A stretch of 64,000 nt of DNA from Eonycteris spelaea (taxonomy: Eukaryota > Chordata > Mammalia > Chiroptera > Pteropodidae), in NCBI GenBank assembly GCA_003508835.1, contig PUFA01000183.1, positions 2,108,001-2,172,000 of the forward strand, given 5' to 3'. A model generated the notes under the pieces. The model was not told the DNA's origin and did not search any database. It was given only the letters and a program-made list of their open reading frames with translations. This document shows positions 1-12,060 of this stretch, piece after piece. Numbering within the stretch: the stretch's first letter is position 1; each line of letters begins with the position of its first letter. A program made the translations under genes and the position numbers.

Positions 1-3000
1 CACCTCCTCCCACCTCCCAGAAACCACAAATATGTCCTTCTGTATCTATGAATTAGATTTTTTTTATTATACATATACATGAAATCATATGGTATTTGTC
101 TTATTTCACTTAGCATAATGCCCTCGAGGTCCATCCATGTTGTCACAAATGGTATGATTGCCTTCTTTTTTTTTTTTTTTAATGGCTGAATAAAATGACA
201 TTGTATATACACACACCGCATTTTCTTTATCCAATCATCCAGTGAAGGACACTTGGACTGCTTCCATGTCTTGGCTATTGTAAATAACGCTGTAATAAAT
301 ATGAAGGGTACACACGTCTTTTGAGTTAGTGTTTTCATTTTCTTTATAAAAACACCCAGAAGTGGAATTGCTAGATTATATGGTAGTTGTATTTTTAATT
401 TTTTGAGAAACCTCCACATTGTTTTCCATAGTGGTTGCACAAATTTCCTTCCCACCAACGGTGCATGAGGGGTAGCTTTCTACATGTCCTTGACTATTTG
501 ATAATAGCCATTCTAATAGATGTGAGGTGGTATCACATTGTTGTATAGATCTTCTTTTCCCTGATGATTAGTGATGTGGAGCATGATTTCATGCACCTCT
601 TGGTCATTTGAATGTCTATGGAAAAAAGTCTATTCAGATTCTCTGCCTATTTTTTAATTAGATTTTTTTTGCGATTAAATTATATAAATTCTTTATATAT
701 TTTGGATATTAACCCCTTATCAGATATATGATTTGTAAATATTTTCTCCCATTTGGTAGGTGAATCTTTTATTGCTGATGGTTTTCTTTGCTGTGCAGAA
801 GTTTTTAAATTTTATGTAGCCACACTTGCTTTCTTTTTCTTTTGTTGCTTATACTTTTGGTGTCAAATCCAAAAAATCACCAAGACTGATCTCAAGGAAC
901 TTTACTGCTGTGTTTTCTTATAGGAGTTTTATGGTCTCAGGTCTTACTTTTAAGTCTTTAATCCATTTTGAGTTAATTTTTGTGTATGGTGTAAGATAGT
1001 GGTCCAATTTCATTCTTTTGCATATGGTTGTCCAGTATTCCTCAGATGGTTATTGAAGAGACTGTCTTTTCCCCATTGTGTAGTCTTAGCTCCTTCGTTG
1101 TAAATTAATTAACCATATAAGCTTATTTCTGGGCTCTCTATTCTGTTCTATTGATCTGTGTCTGTTTTTATGCCAATATCGTACTGTTTTGATTGCTATA
1201 GCCTTGTAATACAGTTTGAAATCAGGAGTAACGATGCTTCCAGCTTTGTTCTTCTTTCTCAAGAGTCTTTGGCTATTCAGGGTCTTTTATGATCCCATAC
1301 AAATTTTAGAATTATTTGTTCTATTTCTGTGAAAAACGCCATTGAAATGTTGGTAGGGATTGCACTGAATCTGTAGATTGCTTTGGGTAGTATGGACATT
1401 TTAACAGCATTAATTCTTTCAGTCCATGAGCATGGAATACCTTTCCAGTCATTTATATCTTCTTTAATTTTTTTCTCATAGTTTATAGTATACTGGTCTT
1501 TCACCTTGTTGGTTAAATTTATTTCTGGGTATTTTTTATTCTTTTGATGCAATTATAAATGAGATTGTTTTCTTAATTTCTCTGATAGTTCATTTAGTGT
1601 ATAGACACACAACAGATTTTTATATACTGATTTTGCATCCTGCAACTTTACTGAATTTATTATTTATTGTAACTTTTTTTGGGGTGGAGACTTTAGGGTT
1701 TTCATTATTTAATTATGTTATCTGAAAATACTGATGTTTTACTTCTTTTAAATTAGATGCCTTTCTCTTCTCATCTCCTCTCCTCTTTTCCTTTCTTTTC
1801 TTTTCTTTTCTTTTTTTCTTTTTCTTTTTCTCTTCTCTTCTCTTCTCTTCTCTCTCTTCTCTTCTCTTCTCTTTTTTTCTTTTTTCTTTTCTTCTCTTCT
1901 CTTCTCTTCTCTTCTCTTCTCTTCTCTTCTCTTCTTCTCTTTTTCTTTCTTTTCTTTTCTTTTTTTCTTTGGCTCTGGCTAGGACTTGTAATACCACATG
2001 GAGTAAAAGTGGTTAGAGTCCAAATCCTTGTCTTTTTCTGATCTTAAAAAAAAAGATTTCAGTTTGTCACCATTGTATATTAAGTTAGCTGTGGCTTGTC
2101 ATATATGGGCTTTACTATGTTAATGTACATTCCCTCTAAATCCAGGATGTGAGAGGTTTTTTTTTTTTAATATCATAAATAAATGTTGAATCTTGTCAAA
2201 TACTTTTCCTTTACCTATTGAGATCACTATATGATTTTCATTGTTTATTTTGATAATGTCATGTAATATTGTTTGATTTGTGAATAAAGAACTATCCTTG
2301 TATCCCTGGAATAAATCCTACTTGATCATGGTGTATAATCCTTTTCATGTACTGCTGAATCATATTACAATTATTTTGTTGAGGGTTTTTGCATCTATGT
2401 TCATCAGGGATATTGACCTGCCATTTTCCTTTCTTGTGGTTGGTTCCCTTGTCTGTGTTTGGTACCAGGGTAGTGTTGGTCTGGTAAAATAAGTTTGGAA
2501 GTGTTCCCTCCTCTTCTATTTTTTTTTGGTAGAGTTTGAGAAGGATTGGCATTAATTTTTCCTTAAATGTTTGGTAGAATTGACCACTGAAGTCATCTGG
2601 TCTGGACTTCTGTTTGCTGGGAGGTTTTTGATTACTGATTCAATCTCCTTACTAACAATTGGTCTGCTCAGATTTTCTATTTTTTCATGATACAGTCTTG
2701 GCAGAGTTGTATATTTCTAGGAATTTATTCATTTCCTCTAGATTGTCTAATTTGTTGGTGTATGATTGTTCACTGTTGTCTCTTATGATCCATTGTATTT
2801 CTGTGGTAAATATTTTAATGTCTTATTTTTCATTTCTGGTTGTTTATTTGAGTTTTCTCTTTTTCTTGGCGAGTCTACCCAAGTGTTTGTCAATTTTGTG
2901 TATATTTCAAAGAATATGTTCATTGATCTTTGTGTCTCTTTTGTCTCTATTTCATTTATTTCTGCTTGGATCTTTGTTATCTCTTTCTACTAAATTTTGG

Positions 3001-4066
3001 CTCATTTCTTCTTCTTCTACTGTGTTGAAGTGTAAAGTTTAGGGTTAGATTGTTTATTTGAGATTTTTATTGTTTCTTGAGGTAGGCATAAACTTACCTC
3101 TTAGAACTGCTTTTGCTGTATCCTACAAGTTTTGTTATGTCGTATTTCCATTTTCATGTCTCAAGGTATTTTTTTTTTTAAATTCCTCTTTTGATTCCAT
3201 CTTTGACCTATTTTTTTTTTTCGGTAGTGTGTTGTTTAATTTTTCAGTTTTTTTTCTTGGAATTGATTTCTGGTTTTATACCATTTTGTTGGAAAAGATG
3301 CTTCATATAATTTCAATCTTAAATTTATTAAAATCTGTTTTATGGTCTAACATATGATTAATCCTGGAGAATATTCCACATGCACTTGAGATGAATGTGT
3401 ATTCTGTTGTATTTACATGAAAAATTTTGTATATATCTGTTAAGTCCTCAGGTCTAACTTGTCACTTAAAGCCAATAGTTCCTTATTGATTTTCTATTTG
3501 GATGATCTCTCCATTGTTAAAAGTGGAATATTAAACTCCTCATTTAATATTGTATTGTTGTATAGTTCTCTCTTTAGGTCTGTTGATATTTTTTTTAATA
3601 TAAATTTAGATGCTCCTATGTGGTTGTATAACTATTTCAAATATTATATTCTCTGTTGTATTGACCTCTTCATCATTAAAAAATGACTTTTTTGGGGGGG
3701 TCTTCTATTAGTCTTTTTCTTAGTCAATTTGTCTAAGTAAGGATACTCCAGCCTTCTTTTAGTTTGTATTTGCATGATATTTATTTTTCCATCTCTTCAC
3801 TTTCAGTCTGTGTGTGTCCTTACCTTCAAAGTATCTTGTAGGCAGCATATATATGCATCCTTTTTTTTTTTTTTAATCCATTTAGCCTCTCTATATCTTT
3901 GGATTGGAAAACTTATTCCATTTACATTTAGAGTACTTATTGACAGGTAACTACTTACTGCCATTTTGTTAATTGTTTTCTCGCTTTTTTTTTTTTTTAA
4001 ATATAATTCCTTTGCTCCTTCTTCTCTTGCTTTCTTCCTCTGTGACTTGACAATATCCTACAGTGG
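1..4066 (-). mobile_element. L1 retrotransposon, antisense, left part (3' end to ORF2 and upstream)
   Basis: The minus strand reads as an old L1. Its 3' UTR lies at the left edge and ORF2 is scattered over multiple frames. Degenerate ORF2 pieces are visible at 1552-1277 (including [20 protein letters not shown]) and at 2552-2292 (including NIPDEHRCKNPQQN followed by HHDQVGFIPGIQG, from the reverse-transcriptase region). Many stops and frameshifts rule out activity. The copy is interrupted by a pyrimidine tract at 1774-1970 and by an LTR after 4066. It continues off the left edge. Confidence 0.85.
1774..1970 (+). repeat. 197-nt pure polypyrimidine tract, (TTCTC)n/(TTTTC)n type
   Basis: There is not a single purine on the plus strand over 197 nt. 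The core is TCTTC-like pentamers flanked by TTTTC units. It sits inside L1 ORF2 antisense sequence and looks like an expanded simple repeat. Homopurine-homopyrimidine mirror-like DNA can form triplexes (H-DNA). The lysine/arginine/glutamate-rich and serine/phenylalanine-rich frames across it are artefacts. Confidence 0.95.
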
Positions 4067-4768
4067 TGCCAACTCCAAGAATGAATGTGCCTATTAAGAA
4101 GGACTTGTGGTGGCTAACTGGGCTCAATTTATAAATGGAGTCTAGTAGTCATTCTAAACAGGGGCCTCTCATGCTCTCTGCACTTTAGGAAAAAACTGCA
4201 CTGAGTTGCCTGCCTTCCGACGTCTGAGCCAACCCTTATAAAGGAACTCCTAGGCCTGTAAGTCAATCAGTAGACTGAAGACCTGACCCAGCCAGTCAAG
4301 GCGGTGCAGCTATATCCTCATTTGCATCTTCACGGGCCCATCAGTGGCTCCATTCTGACCAATCAGGACACTTATTTTGGGCTAGTACTTTTTGTGAGGA
4401 TTTAGAGTCCTTATTAAAACAGGCCAATCAAGGAATGGAGACAGGCACTCTCATCTATGGAAGCCAGCTTCACCTCTGTCTTGGTGGAGCATGCCTTTAG
4501 TTTCCATTGAAGGTTGCATTTCCCTGGCAGGACTGTAACACTGGAGCAGAGTGGAGCAGTAACACCTGGGCTGCCTCGCCTGGCTGCCTGACAGCCATGC
4601 TGTTCCACAGCTGTGCCGTATGGTAATTGACCTATATCACTATTGAGCTCTCACAGCTGTGCTGTTCTAAAGGCGTGCTGTTTCACAATTGAGCTCTCCT
4701 CCTTGACCGCTCCCCAAACTAGGGATTCTCATTGGCATTAAATTGATGAAGATAATCTTTGGTCGACA
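4067..4768 (+). mobile_element. Solo LTR of an ERV1-like endogenous retrovirus, inserted into L1
   Basis: A 702-bp segment starting TG and ending CA separates two stretches that join as continuous L1. The flank before it ends CAGTGG and the flank after begins ATGGTATGC, so the putative 4-bp target duplication is GTGG/ATGG with one mismatch. Inside are CCAATCAG-type motifs (around 4357 and 4424) and an ATTAAA near the 3' end (about 4738), both usual in gammaretroviral-type LTRs. No internal retroviral genes are next to it, so it is a recombined solo LTR. Boundaries are inferred from the L1 interruption. Confidence 0.7.
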
Positions 4769-5150
4769 ATGGTATGCTCATATTCCTTTCTTTCTCTTTT
4801 GTGTTTATGCTATAGGTTTTTGCTTTGGGGGATGATGAGGCTTACAAAAAACAAGTTATATTTTTAACAATCTACGTTTTTACACTTGCCCATGTTTTTT
4901 GTTTTTGATGTAAAAATTTACGTCTTTTTATCTTGTGTATTTATTAACAATTATGGTAGCTATAATTCTTTCTACTATTTTATCTTTTAACCTCCATACA
5001 ACTTTATAAGTGATTAACTCAGATCTTTTACACATTAGGTTATTCTAAAATTTACTATATATTTACATTTACCAGTGAGATTGATACCTTCTTATATAAG
5101 TTCTGCATTTTTTTCTCTGAATATTTATTTTTCAGTATGATTTATGAAAT
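4769..5150 (-). mobile_element. L1 antisense, continuation beyond the LTR
   Basis: The sequence resumes the same antisense L1 (T-rich segment including CTATAGGTTTTTGCTTTG and GAGGCTTACAAAAAACAAGT on the plus strand), corresponding to the region upstream of the ORF2 endonuclease domain. The far boundary is blurred; by about 5160 the sequence is no longer recognisable. Confidence 0.65.
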
Positions 5151-5399
5151 ACCCATTGGCTGTAAAACACAGGAGTAGACTGCATTGATGTTTATATTAA
5201 CAAAGAGCCACAGAAGTGATTAAGGCATTTCAAAAGAGAAATATTCCTTCCTATAATTCAACAAACAGATTAGAAATAGCTGACAAATAATTAGCAATGA
5301 CTTAAGCAAGAATTTCATTTTTGAAATTAGAATGAAAAAGAGGTAAGCCAACTTACTGTAAAGTATGTTTAAAAGTAACAATATCTTCATTTAGAAGCC
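5151..5399. other. Unassigned spacer between two opposed L1 copies
   Basis: AT-rich sequence without a recognisable element or convincing reading frame. It separates the 5' ends of the two L1 copies and could contain diverged L1 sequence. Confidence 0.4.
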
Positions 5400-6988
5400 T
5401 CAGGAAGAGAAAAGAAGAAGAAAGAAACATGAGTCTAATTTAAAGAAATAATGGTTGAAAACTTCCCAAATCTGGGGAGAGATATGGCCATCCAAGTAAA
5501 GGAAACTCAAAAAATCCCCAAACAGCTTCAACCCAAAGAAATCTCAACTGAGACACATCATAATCAATCTCTCAAAAATCAAAGACAAAGAGAGGATCTT
5601 GAAAGCAGCAAGAGAGAAAAGAGTCATCATATACAAGGGAATCCTGACATGGCTTTCCGCAGGTTTCTCAGCAGAAACCTTGCAGGCTAGGAGAGAATGG
5701 GAAGTATATTCAAAGAAAAAAAAAACACAACTAATCCAAGAATATTCTACCCAGCAAAGCTGCTATTCAGAAATAAAGGAGAGATATCCAGACAAAAGCT
5801 GATGGAATTTATCACCACTAGGCCTGCCCTACAAGAAACCCTTGAAGGAAGTTCTTCAAGTTGAAACAAAAAGATGCTAATTAGTAACATTAAAACCTAT
5901 TAAAGTTTAAAATTCACTAGTAAAGGTGAATAAATAGTCAAATTCAAAATACCCAAATACTGCAATTGTGGCATGTAAATCATTTTGAAATTTAGCATAT
6001 AGGTCAAGAGACAAGTGGGGGAAATAATTAGCTGTAACATTATGTTAATGACACAATATAAAAAGATCATTTGAGATATCAATGTAAATTATGGGGGCAG
6101 GCAGGTAAATGGGTAGAACTTTCTTATGCAGCTGAAATTAAATTGTTTTTAGCTTAAAATAGATGGTTATAAGATGTAGTATGAAAGCCTCTCAGTAACC
6201 ACACAGTAAAAACTTATAATAGATTCACAAATGATAAAGAGAAAAAAAAATCAAAGCAAACCACTACAAAAAATTATCAACTACAAAGAAAAACATCAAG
6301 AAAAGAAAAAAGAAACTAAAGAACTATAAAACCAATCAGAAAGCAATTAGCAAGGTGGAGATAGTTAAATCCTCAGCTATCAACAATTACTTTAAATGTA
6401 AATGGGCTAAATTTTCCAATTAAAAGACACAGACTGACTGGATAAAACATGACCCATCTATATGTTGCCTACAAGAGACTAACCGAAGCATTAAGGATAC
6501 TCACAGGCTGAATGTGAGTGGATGGAAAAAGATATTTAAAGCAAATGGAAAGCAAAGAGAAATAAAGAAAATTATATACTAACAAAGAGGTCCATTCATC
6601 AGGAGAATATAAAAATTGTAAACATACACGAACCCAATATTGGGACACCTGAAAATAGTAAACAATTATTAAAAGACCTGAAGAAGGAAATAGCAATGCA
6701 ATAACAAACTTGTAACTAGTAGATAAATAAGTTTTGGAGCTCTGATGCACAACGATATAATATTATAATTAACAATGCTTATTAGAAGTTTCGATTCTAA
6801 GAGAGAAGGTATTAACTGTTCTCAACACAAAAAAGAAATGATCATCACGTGACGTGATAAAGGTGTTTGCTAATGCTACTATAGTAGTCATACTGCAATA
6901 TACGCAACACGTTATCAAACCAACATGTTGTATACCTGTGATTTATACAATGATATGTCAATTATATCTCAATAAAAAAGTAATAATT
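5400..6988 (+). mobile_element. L1 retrotransposon, sense, internally deleted
   Basis: From about 5400 the plus strand matches the region before and at the start of L1 ORF2 (for example CATATACAAGGGAATCCTG, then TTACTTTAAATGTAAATGGG at the endonuclease start). Near 6715 it jumps to the L1 3' UTR (TATGTCAATTATATCTCAAT followed by AAAAAAGT at about 6954-6982). Most of ORF2 is missing, so this is a rearranged, dead copy. Only short broken frames remain. Together with the antisense L1 on its left it forms a head-to-head pair. Confidence 0.75.
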
Positions 6989-7170
6989 AAAAGATCTCAT
7001 TTTCCTTTATTTGAGCATAATTAAGAGAAAGGATATTTTTGGTTTGAATTATCCAGATAATTCCTTCCATTCTTCCTTTTAGTTTTCTAGTGCCCAGAGG
7101 GTACAATGCTAGCCTGTGGCATTGAACTTTAGCCGATTACCATACTGCAGGTCACAAGGTTATTCATTTA

Positions 7171-7196
7171 AACACACACATACACACACACACACA
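7171..7196 (+). repeat. Short (AC)n microsatellite
   Basis: An interrupted run of AC dinucleotides broken by one AT step. It is short and has no evident functional context. Confidence 0.9.
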
Positions 7197-7242
7197 ATTC
7201 AGGAGCCTGATTGGAATCTTAGAGATTTAATTTAATTGTACC

Positions 7243-7446
7243 TTGGCACAATTGACATTTTGGGCTGGATAGTTCTTTCTTGTGCATTGTAGGATGTTTA
7301 GCAGCATCCCTGCCCTCTACCCACTAGACGCCAGTAGCACCCCTCTCTTCCCCCTATATTGTGACAACCGAAAATGTCTCCAGACATTGCCAAATGTTCC
7401 CAGGCATGGGAGGGGTGAAAAAAAGTCCCCACTTGAAAACCACTGC
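7243..7446 (-). mobile_element. MER20-type hAT-Charlie element
   Basis: The plus strand reads as the reverse complement of the MER20 consensus I recall. The most diagnostic pieces are GTGCATTGTAGGATGTTTAG, GCAGCATCCCTGCCCTCTAC and GAAAATGTCTCCAGACATTG, and the terminal AAACCACTG. It is about 200 bp and almost full length. MER20 copies are non-autonomous DNA-transposon fossils shared by placental mammals. Confidence 0.85.
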
Positions 7447-7647
7447 TAACCTTTTGTGTTATGGAAACATAATGCCTTTACATAAATTCAGGTGTCAACA
7501 TTCTATGGGAATGCCTCCCCATCATTTTTAAAAATAATTTTTTATTTTTACAAACTGATAAGTAGACAGTTTTTAAAACAAAGTAGTTTCACAAAGCTTA
7601 TAATGGGGAACAAAAGGTTCTGCTCTTACCTGAGTCTCATTTTTTAG

Positions 7648-7728
7648 AGCAGCACTGTTAAATAGAACTCTCTGCAGGGACAGAAGTGTTCTATATCTGC
7701 CCTGTCTGGTGTGATAGTCACTAGCCTC
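7648..7728 (+). mobile_element. Old DNA-transposon fragment, same family as 26520-26715
   Basis: The string GTTCTATATCTGCCCTGTCT and the neighbouring TAGTCACTAGCC match the start of a widespread MER-class element whose longer copy is at 26520-26715. Only a partial copy is present. The exact family name is not certain. Confidence 0.5.
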
Positions 7729-7984
7729 AGTTCCCCCAGTCTCCCTCAGTCCCTCAGTCCTGGGTAGGTGTTAGAGACAAGGCCACGCACGTTCCTGAAG
7801 CCAGTCGTGGAGAGTGTTGGGCTGGTGGGAATACTGCTGAGGATATAGAATTGTACTCCTTCCTGGGGTCAGTGTAGCACTCCCCCCCTTGATGTGCTTC
7901 ACATCCTCACTTCTAGATCACCCACCTTTCTAGAGAATAAGCTTCAGTCTTCTGATAAGGTAAGGAAGAGGTGGCTGATCCAGG

Positions 7985-8080
7985 AGTTCAACTACTCTGT
8001 GCGTGTGATCCAAGAAAACTTTACTTACAAAAATAGGCAGCAGGCCAGATACGGTCTTCGGTCTTTTGACTCCTGTCAAC
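7985..8080 (+). mobile_element. hAT-Charlie-like fragment (3' end)
   Basis: AAAACTTTACTTACAAAAAT followed by AGGCAGCAGGCC and a terminal GACTCCTG resembles the 3' terminus of a common mammalian hAT-type MER element. The 5' part is absent or too diverged. Sequence from 8080 to 8540 is GC-richer, non-repetitive to my eye, and has only short frames in several phases. Confidence 0.5.
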
Positions 8081-8949
8081 TGCTTTTTATACAAACTTTT
8101 AAACCAATTTTCTGATTTTACCACCCCTCACCTAGGTACAAGCGCTGTGCATGCGACTCTGCCCCACCTCCCTTTCAGCTTTGCCATCTCCCTCCTGCCC
8201 CTTCCTCAGGGCCCTGGCAACACCGAGCCTGATGCAGCAAGTCTTGGTTTTAGCAGCTCAGAATGATAATGATAAAGACAAGACAATCACTAGTTCCCTA
8301 GTTCGTGAGAGCAGGAAAAGTTATGGTCGGGGGACTCTCGACCTTGTAGGGAGCCGAAGGGATGTGTTTCCCCAAAGATAATCTGTTGACCTGAGGTGCC
8401 TGCCCCCAGCCCTTTATATGGAGGTGGGGGTGGTAGAGTTCCGATTCTGTAAAACTGGGCTACCCGACATGCTTTGAAGAGGAAAATTGTTGGAGTGCCT
8501 CTGAACTTCAAGTGTGAGGTACTTATCACCTGTTTTTCAGGTGTACTCCAACCACTAATTCAGGGATAAGTGGGCACCATCACTACTGTCAGACATAAAT
8601 AAATTAAAGTGGATTATCAAAACTCAAGGCAGCGCTATTACAAGGCTGAGCTAGTTGCCTATATCAACAAAGGAACCTACCTAACATGAGGCAACACTAA
8701 TGAGTCAGGTCTACGAAACACCTTCAAAACCTTCCAGTGGGTTTGTCCAAAGTTACGTAACTGCCAGACTACTGCCAGTCCTCACATGCCTTCCTGCTGC
8801 CCTCAACTTCAGCCCCGACACTGTCATCAGGATCAGCGAATACATGCATTTGTCAGAACAGACATCGGCAGAGTCCTCAAGACTGAGGCTGTCATGAAAT
8901 CGTGCTGAGAGGAGCGGAAATGAGATAATTAGTATATTATGTAGGCCAG

Positions 8950-9095
8950 GAGTTTGCAATCCTGGCTGCACATAAGAATCACCTGAAAAGCTTTGAAAAA
9001 TAGTCCACTCCAGAGCAATTAAAACAATCTCTGGGACTGGGCCCAGGCATCAGCTGAAAAGCCTCACAGGTGATATTGATGGGCATGCAAGACAG
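8950..9095. mobile_element. MER5-type hAT-Charlie fossil
   Basis: GGCTGCACATAAGAATCACC at one side and GGCCCAGGCATCAGCTGAAA plus CTCACAGGTGATATTGATG at the other are the two imperfectly inverted halves typical of MER5-like elements. Because the element is near-palindromic, orientation is not assigned. Confidence 0.7.
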
Positions 9096-10447
9096 GGGCA
9101 GCTGTTTAGGCCAGCTTCCTGATTTACCCTCATGCCTAGGCTTTATTTCTCTTGAGTACCTATTTTTATTGCTCCTGAAAGTGATACTTTAAATGACGAG
9201 ATAGTATATTTTTTCATAACTATGAACTCTTCAAAAATTTAAAAACCCTCTTTCCTACTCCCTGTGAAGTAAACTCTTGCAACCTTCTAGTTCCAAATAT
9301 CTGTGATTCTGAGAGACTGAAAACCGAGACTCAGAAAAGGGTGCCTTGTGTAATCTGGACTGAGCAAGCTAGTGGGAGAGGCAGAGTTAGCACACAGGAA
9401 TAGTCTTTTCTCTGTCTTCCCCTCACTGTGTTAATCAGATTAGCATTCACTTTTTCCCATTTTATACAATTATTTTGGCTAAAGTACACTGAACTTGCCC
9501 TCTCAATTAACCTTCGTCTGGAAAATGATATGGATAATGGAAATTCTGAAGAATGAGTTTCCAGTCCCATGTTCCTCTCTCAATAAATTTTCACTTTGTT
9601 CTTATCTGCGAATCTGTTTTAATAACAAAACTTTTTTTTAGCTTTGAATTCTCATTAGTTCCAACCATTGCTATGGCTTACATAAGTTTCCTATTGCAGT
9701 ATTATCTGCTAACTCACTTAAAACAGAAAATTATTGGATATATTTTTAAAGCTTGTGCCAGAAAACAAGGCTGCTTACATCAGAAGAGATCAACTAACTG
9801 CCTCACAGAACAAAAACCCAGGCTGAATAAAATCTCCATGCACGTCACTGCCTCTAGATTCTAAAGAGCAAAGATGGATCTAATCTTCATAAATCAGCCT
9901 CACTGGGGAAAATGCTGACCGTTGAGAATAGTCTCATTCTAACAATGCCTCTACTTAGCAGACAGAATTTAGGATAGCACCTCAAAGTTTGTGGGTTAGT
10001 CAGCATACCAAGAATGTGTCAAGACCTCACTACTGCTACTTATTATGTCCTTAGGTGCTCTCCCGGCCAGAATTGAGTGTGGGCTTTTTTGGGTAATTGA
10101 CAAGAAAGTAAAAATATTACATTTTTTAAAATCTTGTCTTTGTAGTGCTTACTATTCAAGACACAGATGCAGAAACAGAAGGACCTAAAGACATAAAAAC
10201 TTGATAGGTGCGTGATGAATATGTCAATTAAGTAAGCATTTTCACTGAAGATAAGATAGAATGCAATGTATCTTCATATGTTGTAAAGGGGGAGACATTT
10301 CAGGCTTGCATTTTCAGATACAGCAACAACCTGACATGTATTCAGTTGGCCACTTGCCTGAAAAATGATCACTTTAACCTGTTGTGGTATCAGGGCTGAG
10401 GAAGAATATGGGTCTGGGGTCACTGCTTTGGGTTGGGCTCACCCAAG
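9096..10447. other. Intronic stretch without recognisable gene or repeat
   Basis: Mixed-composition sequence with several short open frames (up to about 100 codons at 9553-9864 on the plus strand) that lack coding character, start context or splice-site pairing. I see nothing I can name here. Confidence 0.5.
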
Positions 10448-10503
10448 AGTTGCAGAAGACCATTGAGGGAGTCCAGTTGCAGAAGACCATTGAGGGATGG
10501 TCC
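10448..10503 (+). repeat. Two-copy tandem duplication, 27-29 bp unit
   Basis: The unit AGTTGCAGAAGACCATTGAG followed by GGA occurs at 10448-10470 and is repeated exactly at 10475-10497. The copies are separated by GTCC, and the second is followed by TGGTCC. The identity of the 23-bp core suggests a recent local duplication. It overlaps a short frame on the minus strand that also shows the repeat, but no gene is called. Confidence 0.95.
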
Positions 10504-10639
10504 AGAGCCCTGAGTAAAGAGCACCTCTCTCAGAACACCACTGAATGAGAGTGAGGCCCCAAAATTGTTCCACTGGTCCTGAACTCACCCAGTTCAGTAG
10601 CTTGGTCCTTGGGCCTTCTACTGTCTTAGGCATTAGACC

Positions 10640-12060
10640 TGGCTGTACTTGGACTAGTTCTAGCTGGAATTAAGCTAACTTTCCATTAGTTACTCAGGTA
10701 AAATTTTAGAATATCAATGTAGGTTTTCTGATCTGCTTTTGTGCACAGAAAAATATCCAAAAGCTACTTTTGAAAAATTAATATCTAATTAAAGTACCAA
10801 TTTTTTATTAAACTTATCGATTTAAGTTTGACTCTCAAATCTTATTGCTCACCTAACTAATCTAACAAATGTTAACAATTAACACTTATTTTTAAAAGGG
10901 CTCTTTTGGCTTCATTAATTTCCTTTAACACCTTAAATTTTATTTATACATTTAATGTAGTGATTTTAGTTTTAAGTTGTTCAGTCATATGATTAATAAA
11001 CAAAACCTTTTAAAGTACTTAAATAGCTCTTGTAAGTCTAATGAATTAAACATATAAACATAGCGACTACTGAATCCTTTTAAATGTTTCAATGTTATAA
11101 ATTTACTAAAAATTTAATTTTATATTCCTCAACTTAAAACTGCAAATATAAATCTATTCTAAACTACATTTTAAAGTGGAATCACAGGTTGATCTTTTGT
11201 TCCAATAGACCAAATTCTCTGAAACACAACATTCTTAATATACCAAACATGAACAAATTATTTCTGAACCTCACACAAAAATTTTAGTATTATAGGTCTT
11301 GTTTATTATTTCTATACTTAATTCTAATTTTTTTCTGGGATTAAAACATAAATATCCACTAAGGAGATAACTATGTTATTCCAAACAATTTGGGGTTGTT
11401 TTTCTAGCTGACTGAGGTTACACATGGACAGCTATGTTGGCTAAGAAGTGTCCCAGCAAGGAGGAACAAGTAGGGCCCTCTTTGGTGGTTGCTATAGCAT
11501 GGATTCCAGAATTTAAAGGAGTTGTTCACATGGTCCATCTTCCTGGATTTAGGTCCAACTGTTACCTAATTCCTCTCTACTAACGAACTTATACAGATGG
11601 TGATTAACTTCCATCACTGCTTTGTTCTCTCTGCATGTTTTTGTTTCTCTTAAGATGGTTACACATTACCTCATTGGATTCTGAAGCTCTCAAAGCTTTG
11701 ATGCCTCTGAAGTCCTCTGATAACCAGATGTTCTTGGGTTCATAGAAGAGAGGAGGTGGTTGAGCCTGGATGGCCCAGCTACTTGAAATGTCCCATGCGA
11801 ATCTGGTATTAAAGAAGTGATCACAAAGCAGCTGGGCAACTGAAGAGAGAGGTAGACTCAGGAAAGAGAGGTGCCAAACTGGCCATAACTCAACCATCAA
11901 ATTCATTAGAGTTAAGGGGATCTTGGAAAGCAATTTCATGTATTGGCTTCCAGGGTCCTACGACATGGCATGCCCAAGCCTAGAAACTTCCTCCTTGTTC
12001 TTATTTACTATTTCTTCCATTTTTTTCACAAATCCTTTCTCTAGCCTTTTCAAAAGATGG
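10640..12060. other. AT-rich unassigned stretch, possibly an eroded retroelement
   Basis: About 700 bp (10740-11400) are very AT-rich. They are followed by a more balanced segment with a 111-codon minus-strand frame at 11939-11604. The texture (long stop-free patches, no SINE features) suggests an old retroviral or LINE remnant, but I cannot match it to a family, so no name is given. Confidence 0.3.

Noticed and set aside
1713..2041. 94-codon frames rich in Lys/Arg/Glu or Ser/Phe/Leu
   Set aside because: They are translations of the polypyrimidine/polypurine repeat.
2659..3686. Plus-strand frames of 75-127 codons rich in Phe/Leu/Ser
   Set aside because: They are antisense readings of L1 ORF2 and cannot represent a gene.
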